Below, piece after piece: positions 28,720 through 36,500 of a stretch of 64,000 bases of DNA. The number at the start of each line of letters is the position of its first letter. Within the stretch, counting starts at the first letter, position 1. The DNA is from Kitasatospora mediocidica KCTC 9733 (GTDB lineage: Bacteria > Actinomycetota > Actinomycetes > Streptomycetales > Streptomycetaceae): the NCBI RefSeq assembly GCF_000744225.1, contig NZ_JQLN01000005.1, positions 310,001 through 374,000 of the forward strand, read 5' to 3'. The translations under genes and the position numbers were made by a program. Below the pieces are notes generated by a model. That model was not told where the DNA came from and made no database searches. It saw only the letters and a list, made by a program, of their open reading frames with translations.

Positions 28720-29567
28720 TGTCCTACCCTCCCCAGCCGACGCTGCCGTGGTCCACGGCCGGCCAGGGCCCGGTGACGTACGACGCGTACAGCCTGCCGG
28801 TCAACGACAACGTCAACCCGTACGCCTTCTCGGTCGAGCTGAACGGCAGCTACTTCCTGCAGAAGGGCAAGATGGTCGCCTACTACGGCGACATCAGCTT
28901 CCAGGGCGTCGGCCACGGCGCGCTCGACCGGCTGCTCGGGCAGCAGTTCAACTCCCCGCTGCACGCGTCGGACTGGGTGGTCGCGCAGGGGCGCGGCAAG
29001 ATGGTGCTGGCCGACCGGGCCTTCGACCTGAACTCCTACGACCTGGACCAGGGCAACCTCACGGTCCGCTCCGGCAACCTGCTGGCGTTCGAGCCGACCC
29101 TGGCGTTGAAGCAGTCGATCATCCCCGGCTTCCTCACCCTGCTGGGCACCGGGAAGTTCGTGGCGGCGTCGAACGGCCCGGTCCACTTCATGGAGCCACC
29201 CGTTCGAGTGGATCCGCAGGCACTGGTCGGCTGGGCCGACTGCCCGGCGCCCTGCCACCACTACGACCACCACTACATGCAGGGCGTGCTGGGCGGGCTG
29301 CGGCGGCTGACCGGGCTGGGCGGCGCCTCGGGCGAGGAGCACCAGTTCGAGTTCGTCGGGGCCGGGCAGGTGCTGCTGCAGTCGAGCGAGGCCCTGATGC
29401 CCGAGCGGTCGGTGGGGCAGGTGGACGCGGAGCCGGGCGTGCCGGGCGGCGGGCTGCCGCAGCAGGGCTACCAGGGCGGCCACCAGGGCGGCGGCCAGCA
29501 GCTGCCGAACCTTCAGGTCCCGGGCCTGGGCAACCTCGGTGACCTGGGGCGCAGGTTCGGACTCTGA
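28719..29567 (+). CDS. AIM24/TIGR00266 family protein (third, with Gly/Gln-rich tail)
   Basis: 282 residues, ATG 28719 overlapping the previous stop by one base. The AIM24 core (about residues 30-215) is more diverged: the A-Y-V-A-H motif of the other two copies is replaced by VDPQALVGWADCPAPCHHYD, with a Cys/His cluster (C-P-A-P-C-H-H-Y-D-H-H-Y) that could bind metal. A Gly/Gln-rich tail of ~50 residues (QQGYQGGHQGGGQQ) follows. It appears to be a specialised member of the set. Confidence 0.85.
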   Translation: MSYPPQPTLPWSTAGQGPVTYDAYSLPVNDNVNPYAFSVELNGSYFLQKGKMVAYYGDISFQGVGHGALDRLLGQQFNSPLHASDWVVAQGRGKMVLADRAFDLNSYDLDQGNLTVRSGNLLAFEPTLALKQSIIPGFLTLLGTGKFVAASNGPVHFMEPPVRVDPQALVGWADCPAPCHHYDHHYMQGVLGGLRRLTGLGGASGEEHQFEFVGAGQVLLQSSEALMPERSVGQVDAEPGVPGGGLPQQGYQGGHQGGGQQLPNLQVPGLGNLGDLGRRFGL

Positions 29568-29574
29568 TTTGTAG

Positions 29575-29590
29575 AATATTGAACAATATT
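29575..29590 (+). promoter_or_regulatory. A/T palindrome upstream of MarR gene
   Basis: AATATTGAACAATATT: perfect 7-bp arms with AA between, eight bases after the last AIM24 gene and 17 bases before ATG 29607. TAGAAT (29572-29577), a good -10, overlaps its left arm. Such A/T-rich symmetry is rare in this genome, so it is very likely the autoregulatory operator. Confidence 0.6.
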
Positions 29591-29606
29591 GCGTATCATG
29601 GTCGGT

Positions 29607-30131
29607 ATGGACACGCACGCCACTGAGCCGACCGAAGCCCAGGCCCCCGAGGCCGTCCCCGCTCCGGACGACACCCCCTGGCTGAACGCCCGGGAGCAGC
29701 GGCTCTGGCGTGCCCATCTGGAGGTCAGCCAGCTGCTGATGTACCAACTCGGCCGTGAGCTCCAGCCGCACGGGCTGGCGAACAACGACTACGAGATCCT
29801 GGTCGTGCTCTCCGAGTCCCCCAAGCGGCGGATGCGGATGACCGATCTGGCCACCGCCACCCTGCAGTCCAAGAGCCGGCTCTCGCACCAGATCACCCGG
29901 ATGGAGACCGCCGGACTGGTGCTCCGCCAGGAGTGTCCGGGCGACCGCCGGGGCCTCTACGCCCACCTGACCGACCAGGGCTGGGAGACCATGCAGAAGG
30001 TCGCGCCGGACCATGTGCGCAGCGTGCGCGCGCACTTCATCGACCTGTTCGACAGCGACCAGCTGGACGCCATGTACGAGGCGCTCGCGCCGATCGCCGA
30101 GCACCTGCGCGGGCTGCGCGGACGCGGCTGA
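29607..30131 (+). CDS. MarR family transcriptional regulator
   Basis: 174 residues with an acidic/Pro-rich N-terminal lead, then a winged helix-turn-helix (MTDLATATLQSKSRLSHQIT, with wing ECPGDRRGLYAHLTDQG). The start is uncertain: ATG 29607 or ATG 29598, neither with a clear ribosome binding site; TTG 29589 inside the palindrome is unlikely. It lies 39 bases behind the three AIM24 genes on the same strand, but the palindrome-bearing promoter suggests independent, self-regulated expression. Confidence 0.9.
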   Translation: MDTHATEPTEAQAPEAVPAPDDTPWLNAREQRLWRAHLEVSQLLMYQLGRELQPHGLANNDYEILVVLSESPKRRMRMTDLATATLQSKSRLSHQITRMETAGLVLRQECPGDRRGLYAHLTDQGWETMQKVAPDHVRSVRAHFIDLFDSDQLDAMYEALAPIAEHLRGLRGRG

Positions 30132-30197
30132 CCGCCCTCAGGACCCGCCGTCCGTCAGGCCCCGCCGCCCTCAGGACCCGCCGTCCGTCAGGCCCGC
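30132..30197. repeat. 33-bp tandem duplication at meaB 3' end
   Basis: Two adjacent copies (30132-30164, 30165-30197), identical over 31 bases and differing only in the last two. They cover the last meaB codons (LTDGGS and stop) and the gap to the MarR gene, so the true stop and a second copy of it lie in series. Confidence 0.9.
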
Positions 30198-31133
30198 CAC
30201 CAGCGCGTCCGCCGCGCCGTACGGGTCCAGCTGCCCGGCGGCCACCCGCTCGGCCAGCGCGTCCAGGTGCCGGTCGCCCCGCAGGTCGCCGATCCGCGAG
30301 CGCAGCGAGGCCAGGGCGATCGCCTCGATCTCCTCGGCCGCCCGACGCCGCCGGCGCAGGGTCAGCTCGCCGCCCGCCTCCAGCCAGGCGCGGTGCTTCT
30401 CCAGCGCCTCGACCACCTCGTCGACGCCCTCGCCGCGGGCCGCCACCGTCTTGAGGATCGGCGGACGCCAGTCCCCCGGCTCGCGGGACTCGCCGAGGCC
30501 GAGCATGTGGCCCAGCTCCCGGGCGGTGGCGTCCGCGCCGTCCCGGTCGGCCTTGTTGACCACGAAGACGTCGCCGATCTCCAGGATTCCCGCCTTGGCG
30601 GCCTGGATCCCGTCGCCCATCCCGGGCGCCAGCAGGACGACCGTGGTGTCCGCCTGCGCGGCCACCTCGACCTCGGACTGCCCGACCCCGACGGTCTCCA
30701 CCAGGATCACGTCGCAGCCCGCCGCGTCCAGCACCCGCAGCGCCTGCGGGGCGGCCCAGGAGAGCCCGCCCAGGTGGCCGCGGGTGGCCATCGAGCGGAT
30801 GAAGACGTCCGGGTCGGTGGCGTGGTCCTGCATCCGCACCCGGTCGCCCAGCAGCGCACCGCCGGAGAACGGCGAGGACGGGTCCACCGCCAGCACCGCG
30901 ACCCGCTTGCCCAGCCGCCGGTAGGCGGTCACCAGCGCGGAGGTCGAGGTCGACTTGCCCACACCCGGCGAGCCGGTCAGGCCCACCGTGTACGCCCGTC
31001 CGGTGTGCGGGGCGAGCGCGGCCATCACCTCGCGCAGCTGCGGGGCGGCGTTCTCGACCAGCGAGATCAGCCGGGCCACCGCGCGCGGGCGCCCCTCGCG
31101 GGCCTGCTCGACCAGGGTCGGCACATCGATCAT
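30171..31133 (-). CDS. meaB: MeaB GTPase, chaperone of B12-dependent acyl-CoA mutase
   Basis: 320 residues. MeaB (ArgK) protects and reloads adenosylcobalamin-dependent mutases. It has the G3E-type P-loop GSPGVGKS, the switch I/II metal ligands in VDPSSPFSGGALLGDR and ETVGVGQSE, and the base-recognition NKAD. A C-terminal helical dimerisation arm follows. ATG 31133 has GAGGAGA upstream; an in-frame TTG at 31157 lies inside the preceding hairpin. It is downstream of the thiolase gene. In this window its client could be IcmA as well as the methylmalonyl-CoA mutase encoded elsewhere. Confidence 0.95.
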   Translation of the reverse strand: MIDVPTLVEQAREGRPRAVARLISLVENAAPQLREVMAALAPHTGRAYTVGLTGSPGVGKSTSTSALVTAYRRLGKRVAVLAVDPSSPFSGGALLGDRVRMQDHATDPDVFIRSMATRGHLGGLSWAAPQALRVLDAAGCDVILVETVGVGQSEVEVAAQADTTVVLLAPGMGDGIQAAKAGILEIGDVFVVNKADRDGADATARELGHMLGLGESREPGDWRPPILKTVAARGEGVDEVVEALEKHRAWLEAGGELTLRRRRRAAEEIEAIALASLRSRIGDLRGDRHLDALAERVAAGQLDPYGAADALVAGLTDGGS

Positions 31134-31157
31134 GGCGCTTGGGTCTCCTCGGTCCAA

Positions 31158-31187
31158 AGCCGGTGCCTCGCGTTCGAGGCACCGGCT
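31158..31187 (-). terminator. Hairpin between thiolase gene and meaB
   Basis: A perfect 13-bp stem (AGCCGGTGCCTCG, 31158-31170 with 31175-31187) with a CGTT loop, 20 bases after the thiolase stop. As meaB begins 25 bases further on, it may act as a partial terminator or processing site. Confidence 0.7.
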
Positions 31188-31206
31188 CGTTGAGCTACGG
31201 GACGGG

Positions 31207-32412
31207 TCAGGCCTTGGGGACCCGGACGATCAGGGCGTCGCCCTGGCCGCCGCCGCCGCACAGCGCGGCCGCGCCGACGCCACCGCCGCGGCGCTGGAGC
31301 TCCAGCGCCAGGTGCAGCACGACCCGGGCGCCGGACATCCCGATCGGGTGGCCGAGCGCGATCGCGCCGCCGTTGACGTTGACCTTGTCCTCGCCGACAC
31401 CGAGGTCCTTCATCGACTGGTACGCGACCGCGGCGAAGGCCTCGTTGATCTCGATCAGGTCGAGGTCCTCGACGCCCAGGCCCTCCTTGGAGAGCGCGTG
31501 CTTGATCGCGTTGGACGGCTGCGACTGCAGCGAGTTGTCCGGGCCCGCGACGTTGCCGTGCGCGCCGATCTCGGCGATCCAGCTCAGGCCCAGCTCCTCG
31601 GCCTTCGCCTTGCTCATCACGACCACCGCGGCAGCGCCGTCGGAGATCTGCGAGGAGGTGCCGGCCGTGATGGTGCCGGCCTTGTCGAAGGCCGGGCGCA
31701 GCTTGGCCAGCGTCTCCTCGGTGGTCTCGGCGCGGATGCCCTCGTCCTGCGAGAAGAGCACCGGGTCGCCCTTGCGCTGCGGGATCTCGACCGGGGTGAT
31801 CTCGGCGTCGAAGACACCGTTCTTCTGGGCGGCCGCGGCGCGCTGGTGCGAGAGGGCCGCGATGTGGTCCTGCACCTCGCGGGCGATGCCCAGGCGGGTG
31901 TTGTGCTTCTCGGTGGACTCGCCCATCGGGATGTTCTCGTACGCGTCGGTCAGGCCGTCGTGGGCCATCGCGTCGAGCAGCTCGATCGAGCCGTACTTGT
32001 AGCCCTCACGGGACTTGGGCAGCAGGTGCGGAGCGTTGGTCATCGACTCCTGGCCACCGGCCACCACGATGTCGAACTCGCCCGCGCGGATCAGCTGGTC
32101 GGCCAGCGCGATGGCGTCCAAGCCGGAGAGGCAGACCTTGTTGATGGTCAGCGCCGGGACGTTCAGCGGGATACCGGCCTTGACGGCGGCCTGGCGGGCG
32201 GGGATCTGGCCCGCGCCGGCCTGCAGCACCTGGCCCATGATCACGTACTGCACCTGGTCGCCGGTCACACCCGCCCGCTGGAGGGCGGCCTTGATGGCGA
32301 AGCCGCCGAGCTCGGCACCCGAGAACCCCTTGAGCGAGCCGAGCAGCCGGCCCATCGGGGTGCGGGCGCCGGCGACGATGACGGAAGTTGTAGCGGTGGA
32401 AGCGGTAGGCAT
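31207..32412 (-). CDS. Acetyl-CoA C-acetyltransferase (thiolase II)
   Basis: 401 residues. It condenses two acetyl-CoA to acetoacetyl-CoA or cleaves it. The nucleophilic Cys is in [11 protein letters not shown]; other active-site motifs are [25 protein letters not shown] (His) and CGGGGQG (second Cys). ATG 32412; GAAGGGGC upstream is a weak ribosome binding site. It is divergent from the epimerase gene. With Hbd (49.1 kb) and IcmA (23.2 kb) it can supply and interconvert C4 acyl-CoAs, relevant to polyketide precursor supply in streptomycetes. Confidence 0.95.
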   Translation of the reverse strand: MPTASTATTSVIVAGARTPMGRLLGSLKGFSGAELGGFAIKAALQRAGVTGDQVQYVIMGQVLQAGAGQIPARQAAVKAGIPLNVPALTINKVCLSGLDAIALADQLIRAGEFDIVVAGGQESMTNAPHLLPKSREGYKYGSIELLDAMAHDGLTDAYENIPMGESTEKHNTRLGIAREVQDHIAALSHQRAAAAQKNGVFDAEITPVEIPQRKGDPVLFSQDEGIRAETTEETLAKLRPAFDKAGTITAGTSSQISDGAAAVVVMSKAKAEELGLSWIAEIGAHGNVAGPDNSLQSQPSNAIKHALSKEGLGVEDLDLIEINEAFAAVAYQSMKDLGVGEDKVNVNGGAIALGHPIGMSGARVVLHLALELQRRGGGVGAAALCGGGGQGDALIVRVPKA

Positions 32413-32619
32413 GAAACGAGCCCCTTCGCACGTCTTGGCCAGCGAGACCTGCCGAGCGTCTAACGGCAGCAGGGCCCGGGGAGAGGGATGCAGCTCAATG
32501 TACTGACCCGTAACCCGGGCGTCACCGGAGCAACGGTGTGATCAGGCTCGCACAAGGCCCAGTGGCGCGGCGGGCCGGTTGTGCGCTGCACTGACTGCAA
32601 CCGACCCCTGGAGGCTTCT

Positions 32620-33057
32620 GTGTTGACCCGGATCGACCACATCGGCATCGCCTGCTTCGACCTCGACAAGACCGTCGAGTTCTACCGTGCCACGTACGGC
32701 TTCGAGGTGTACCACAGCGAGGTCAACGAGGAGCAGGGCGTCCGCGAGGCGATGCTGAAGATCAACGACACCGGCGACGGCGGTGCCTCCTACCTCCAGC
32801 TGCTGGAGCCGACCCGCGAGGACTCCACGGTCGCCAAGTGGCTGGCGAAGAACGGCGAGGGCGTCCACCACATCGCCTTCGGCACCGCCGACGTCGACGG
32901 CGATGCCGCTGACATCAAGGCCAAGGGCGTCCGGGTGCTCTACGAGGAGCCGCGGATCGGGTCGATGGGATCGCGGATCACGTTCCTGCACCCCAAGGAC
33001 TGCGGTGGCGTGCTGACCGAGCTGGTCACCTCCGCCGACCCCGGGGCAGCGCACTGA
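32620..33057 (+). CDS. mce: Methylmalonyl-CoA epimerase
   Basis: 145 residues, the usual size. It interconverts (2S)- and (2R)-methylmalonyl-CoA between propionyl-CoA carboxylase and methylmalonyl-CoA mutase. It has the vicinal-oxygen-chelate fold with metal ligands in RIDHIGIAC (His), GEGVHHIAF (His) and GVLTEL (Glu), and SYLQLLEPT. GTG 32620 has GGAGG five bases upstream; starts further up would lack one. It is divergent from the thiolase gene across ~200 bases. Confidence 0.95.
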   Translation: MLTRIDHIGIACFDLDKTVEFYRATYGFEVYHSEVNEEQGVREAMLKINDTGDGGASYLQLLEPTREDSTVAKWLAKNGEGVHHIAFGTADVDGDAADIKAKGVRVLYEEPRIGSMGSRITFLHPKDCGGVLTELVTSADPGAAH

Positions 33058-33506
33058 CCGGCCGGTAACCTGCGCGAGTGCCGGACTCGGCGGTCAAAGT
33101 CCCGCTTCGGCCCACTACAATGCCCAGGTGCGTGACGGCCTCCGCGAGGAGGGACCGGAAGGCACGGCCAAGGGCGGGGACGACTGACCAGTGACAGTCG
33201 GTCCCGGTCGTAGGGGAGTCCGTATCCGGGGCACGGCTGAGCAAGCCGGTGTTCGGATCTGTCACCATTCTCCAGAAGGCAAGAGTTCGCCCAGGAGTCC
33301 ACCCGGTCGGCGGAGCGCGGTCACGGCCGCGCGCCACCCGCCAGGGCTCCGACCGTGGCGGACGCCCCCGACGGCGGGGGCGTCCGAACCCGGTCCCGTT
33401 CGGGACTGGGCGCGGATGCAAGGACCAGCGCGGCCGGCCTCTCCCGAGGCCGGTGTTCGGGCCGCGCGGGTCGAGGACGCGACCAGGAGATGGATGGGAC
33501 CGCGCA
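33058..33506 (+). other. 449-base gap between mce and scy
   Basis: No gene is supported; several overlapping open frames have Arg/Pro/Gly compositions typical of non-coding GC-rich DNA. It holds the strong hairpin at 33359-33386. The scy promoter should lie between that hairpin and 33507 or upstream of it, but no clear box is seen. Confidence 0.45.
33359..33386 (+). terminator. 12-bp stem hairpin upstream of scy
   Basis: CGGACGCCCCCG and its perfect complement (33359-33370, 33375-33386) with an ACGG loop. It lies 300 bases past mce and 120 bases before scy, so it can end mce transcripts or act in the scy leader. Confidence 0.65.
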
Positions 33507-36500
33507 GTGCGGGGCAACGACCGCTACGAGGTTGACGATCACCTCTCCCAGTTCGAGGCCGAGATGGACCGGCTTCGCAAGGAGCGGGACAAGACCGCCG
33601 AGCATGCCGAGGACCTCGCCTACCAGGTGGAGGTGCTCCGGGCCAAGCTGCACGAATCTCGTCGGCAGCTTGCGCAGCCGCGCGCCTTCGACGCCGTCTC
33701 CGGCCAGGCCGAGCAGCTCCTGCGCACCGCCGAACTCCAGGCCCAGCAGCTGCGCGCGGACGCCGAGCGGCAGTTGCGCGAGTCCCAGGCGGCCACCCAG
33801 CGGCTGATGGCCGAGGCCGCCGAGCGCACCGCCCGCATCGAGGCCGAGCTCCAGGCCCGCCGTCGGCAGATGGACGACGAGCTCGCAGAGCTGCGCCGCA
33901 GCGCCGAGCGGCACGTCAAGGAGAACGTCAACTGGGCCGAGCAGACCCGGGCCGGCACCGAGCAGGAGGCCCAGCGCCTGCTCCAGGACGCCCAGGTCGA
34001 GGCCGAGCGGCTGGTCGCCGCCGCCCGCGCCTCCGCCGCCGCGCTGGCCGACCAGGCCCGTGCGCAGACCGCCGCCGACGTGGACGCCGCCCGCGGCGAG
34101 GCCCAGGCCGCCGCCGAGGCCGCGCTGCTGCGCGCCCAGCAGGACGCCGAACGACTGCTCCGGGCCGCCTCCCAGCAGGCCCAGCAGGCCAACGCGGAGG
34201 CCCAGGAGCTGCGCGGCAGCGCCGCCAACGAGGCCCAGCAGCAGCTGGCCGGCGCGCAGGCCGCCGCCGAGCAGCAGCTGGCCGCCGCCCAGCGCGAGAT
34301 CGCCCGGCTCAAGCAGCAGGCCGCCGAGGCGCAGCAGCAGGCCGAGGCCGCGCAGGCCCAGGCCCAGGCCGAGGTCGAGCGGCTGCGCGAGGAGGTCCGC
34401 GCGGAGGCCGAGCGGGCCCGCCTGGAGGCGAACGAGCTGCGGGCGCAGGCCGCACGGGCCGCCGAGCAGCTGCAGGCCGACGCGGCCGCCGTCGCCGAGC
34501 AGCGGGTGGCGGACGGCGAGGCCAAGGGCGAGCAGCGTTCGCAGACCGCCAAGGCCGAGGTGGCCCGGATGGTCGCCAACGCCACCAAGGAGGCCGAGCG
34601 GATCAAGGCCACCGCCGCCGAGGCCGAGGCCCGCGCCCACAACGCGCAGGCCGAGGCGGAGGCCGCCAAGGCCGCCGCCGCCGAGGAGAGCGAGCGGCTG
34701 ACCGGCGCGGCCCAGTCCGTCGCCGCCCAGCTGCGCCAGGAGGCCGAGGTCTCGATCGCCGAGCTGCGGGCCGCCGCGCAGGCCGAGGCCGCCGAGATGC
34801 GGGCGCAGGCCGAGGCCGCCGCCGAGGCGCTGCGCGCCGACGCCCGTGAGCAGGGCCGGGCCGAGGGCGCCAAGGACGCCACCATGCACCTCGCCAAGGC
34901 GGCCAAGAGCGCCGAGGAGGCACTCGCCCGGGCCGGCCAGGACGCCGAGGCGACCCGCGCCGAGGCCGCCGCCGAGGCCGAGCGGATCCGCAGCGAGGCC
35001 GGCGCGGAGGCCGAGCGGCTGCGCGAGCAGGCCCAGGAGTCCGTCGAGCAGGCGCAGAACGCCGCGCTGGACGACGCCGCCGGGATCCGGGCCCGCATGG
35101 AGCAGATGCAGGACGAGGCCGCCCGGCTGCGCGCCGAGGCCGAGGAGCTGCGGGCACAGGCTTCGGCCGACGCCGAGAAGGTACGCGGCGAGGCCCGCCG
35201 GCAGGCCGTGGTCCAGATAGAGGAGTCGGCGAAGAACGCCGAGGAGCTGCTGACCAAGGCCAAGGCCGACTCGGACGAGCTGCGGGCCGGGGCCGGTGTC
35301 GAGGTCGAGCGGCTGCGCGCCGAGGCCAAGGAGCAGGTCGGGCAGATGCAGGCCAGGGCCGAGCAGATGCTCGTCCGGGCCCGTTCCGAGGCCGAGAAGC
35401 TGACCGTCGCTGCCGAGCAGCAGCAGCGCGACGCGCTCGCCGCCGCCAAGGCCGCGGCCGCCGAGAACCGCGCTGCCGCCGAGCGGGAGACCGCCGAACT
35501 GCGCCGCGAGGCAAGTGAGTTCGACCAGCGGGTGCGGGCCGAGGCACAGGCCGAGGCGACCGCCCTGCAGGCCGAGGCACAGGCCGCCGCAGAGGCCAGG
35601 GAGGCCGAGTCGCGGGCCACCGCCGAGGCCCTGACCGAGCGGGCCCAGGCCGCCGCCGAGCAGCTGCGCGCCGAGGCCGAGGCGACCGCGAACGCGCTGC
35701 GCGAGGAGAGCCGCCGGGCCGCCGAGGAGTCCGCCGCCGCGCTGCTGCGCGAGCGGGAGGAGGTCGCCGAGCAGCTGCGGGCCGCCCAGGCCGCCCGTGA
35801 GTCCGCCCGGATCGCATCCACCGAACTGACCGAGCGCACGGCCGCCGAGACCCAGGCGCTGCGCGAGAGCACCGAGGCCGAGGCCGCCCGGATCCGCACC
35901 GAGGCCGAGGCCGAGGCGCTGGCCCTGCGCACCCAGGCCGCCGAGCAGCTGGAGCTGGCCGACGCGGCAGCCGAGGCCGCCCGCAGCGAGGCGGAGACCG
36001 AGGCGCTGGCGCTGCGCACCCAGGCGCAGGCTGCCGCCCGCACGCTGCGGGCCGAGGCCGAGGCCGCCGCCGCCGAGCTGACCGCCCGTACGCAGGCCGC
36101 CGCCGAGCAGCTCACCGCCGAGACCCGGGCCGCCGCCCAGACGCTCACCCGCGAGTCGCAGGCGGCCGCCACCGAGCTGACCACCCGCACCCGGGCCGCC
36201 GCCGAGGCGGTCACCGCCGAGGCGCAGGCCACCGCGGAACGTCTGACCGCCGAGGCCGAGGCCGCCGCCCGGGCGCTCACCGACGAGGCCCGGGCCACCG
36301 CGGAGACCGTCACCGCCGAGGCGCGGACCGCCGCCGAGGCGCTGGCCGCCGAGGCCGACACCGAGGCCACCGAGCTGCGCGAGGCCGCCGCCCGGGAGCG
36401 CGCCGCCGCCACCGAGGAGGCCGCCCGGCTCACCGCCGAGGCCACCGAGCAGCTGGAGCAGGCCCGCCTGGAGGCGGCCGGCGTCACCGCCGCCGCCACC

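Noticed and set aside
32536..32560. Rex-like site upstream of mce (TGTG...CACA)
   Set aside because: The spacing between arms is 10 rather than 8 bases, so it does not fit.
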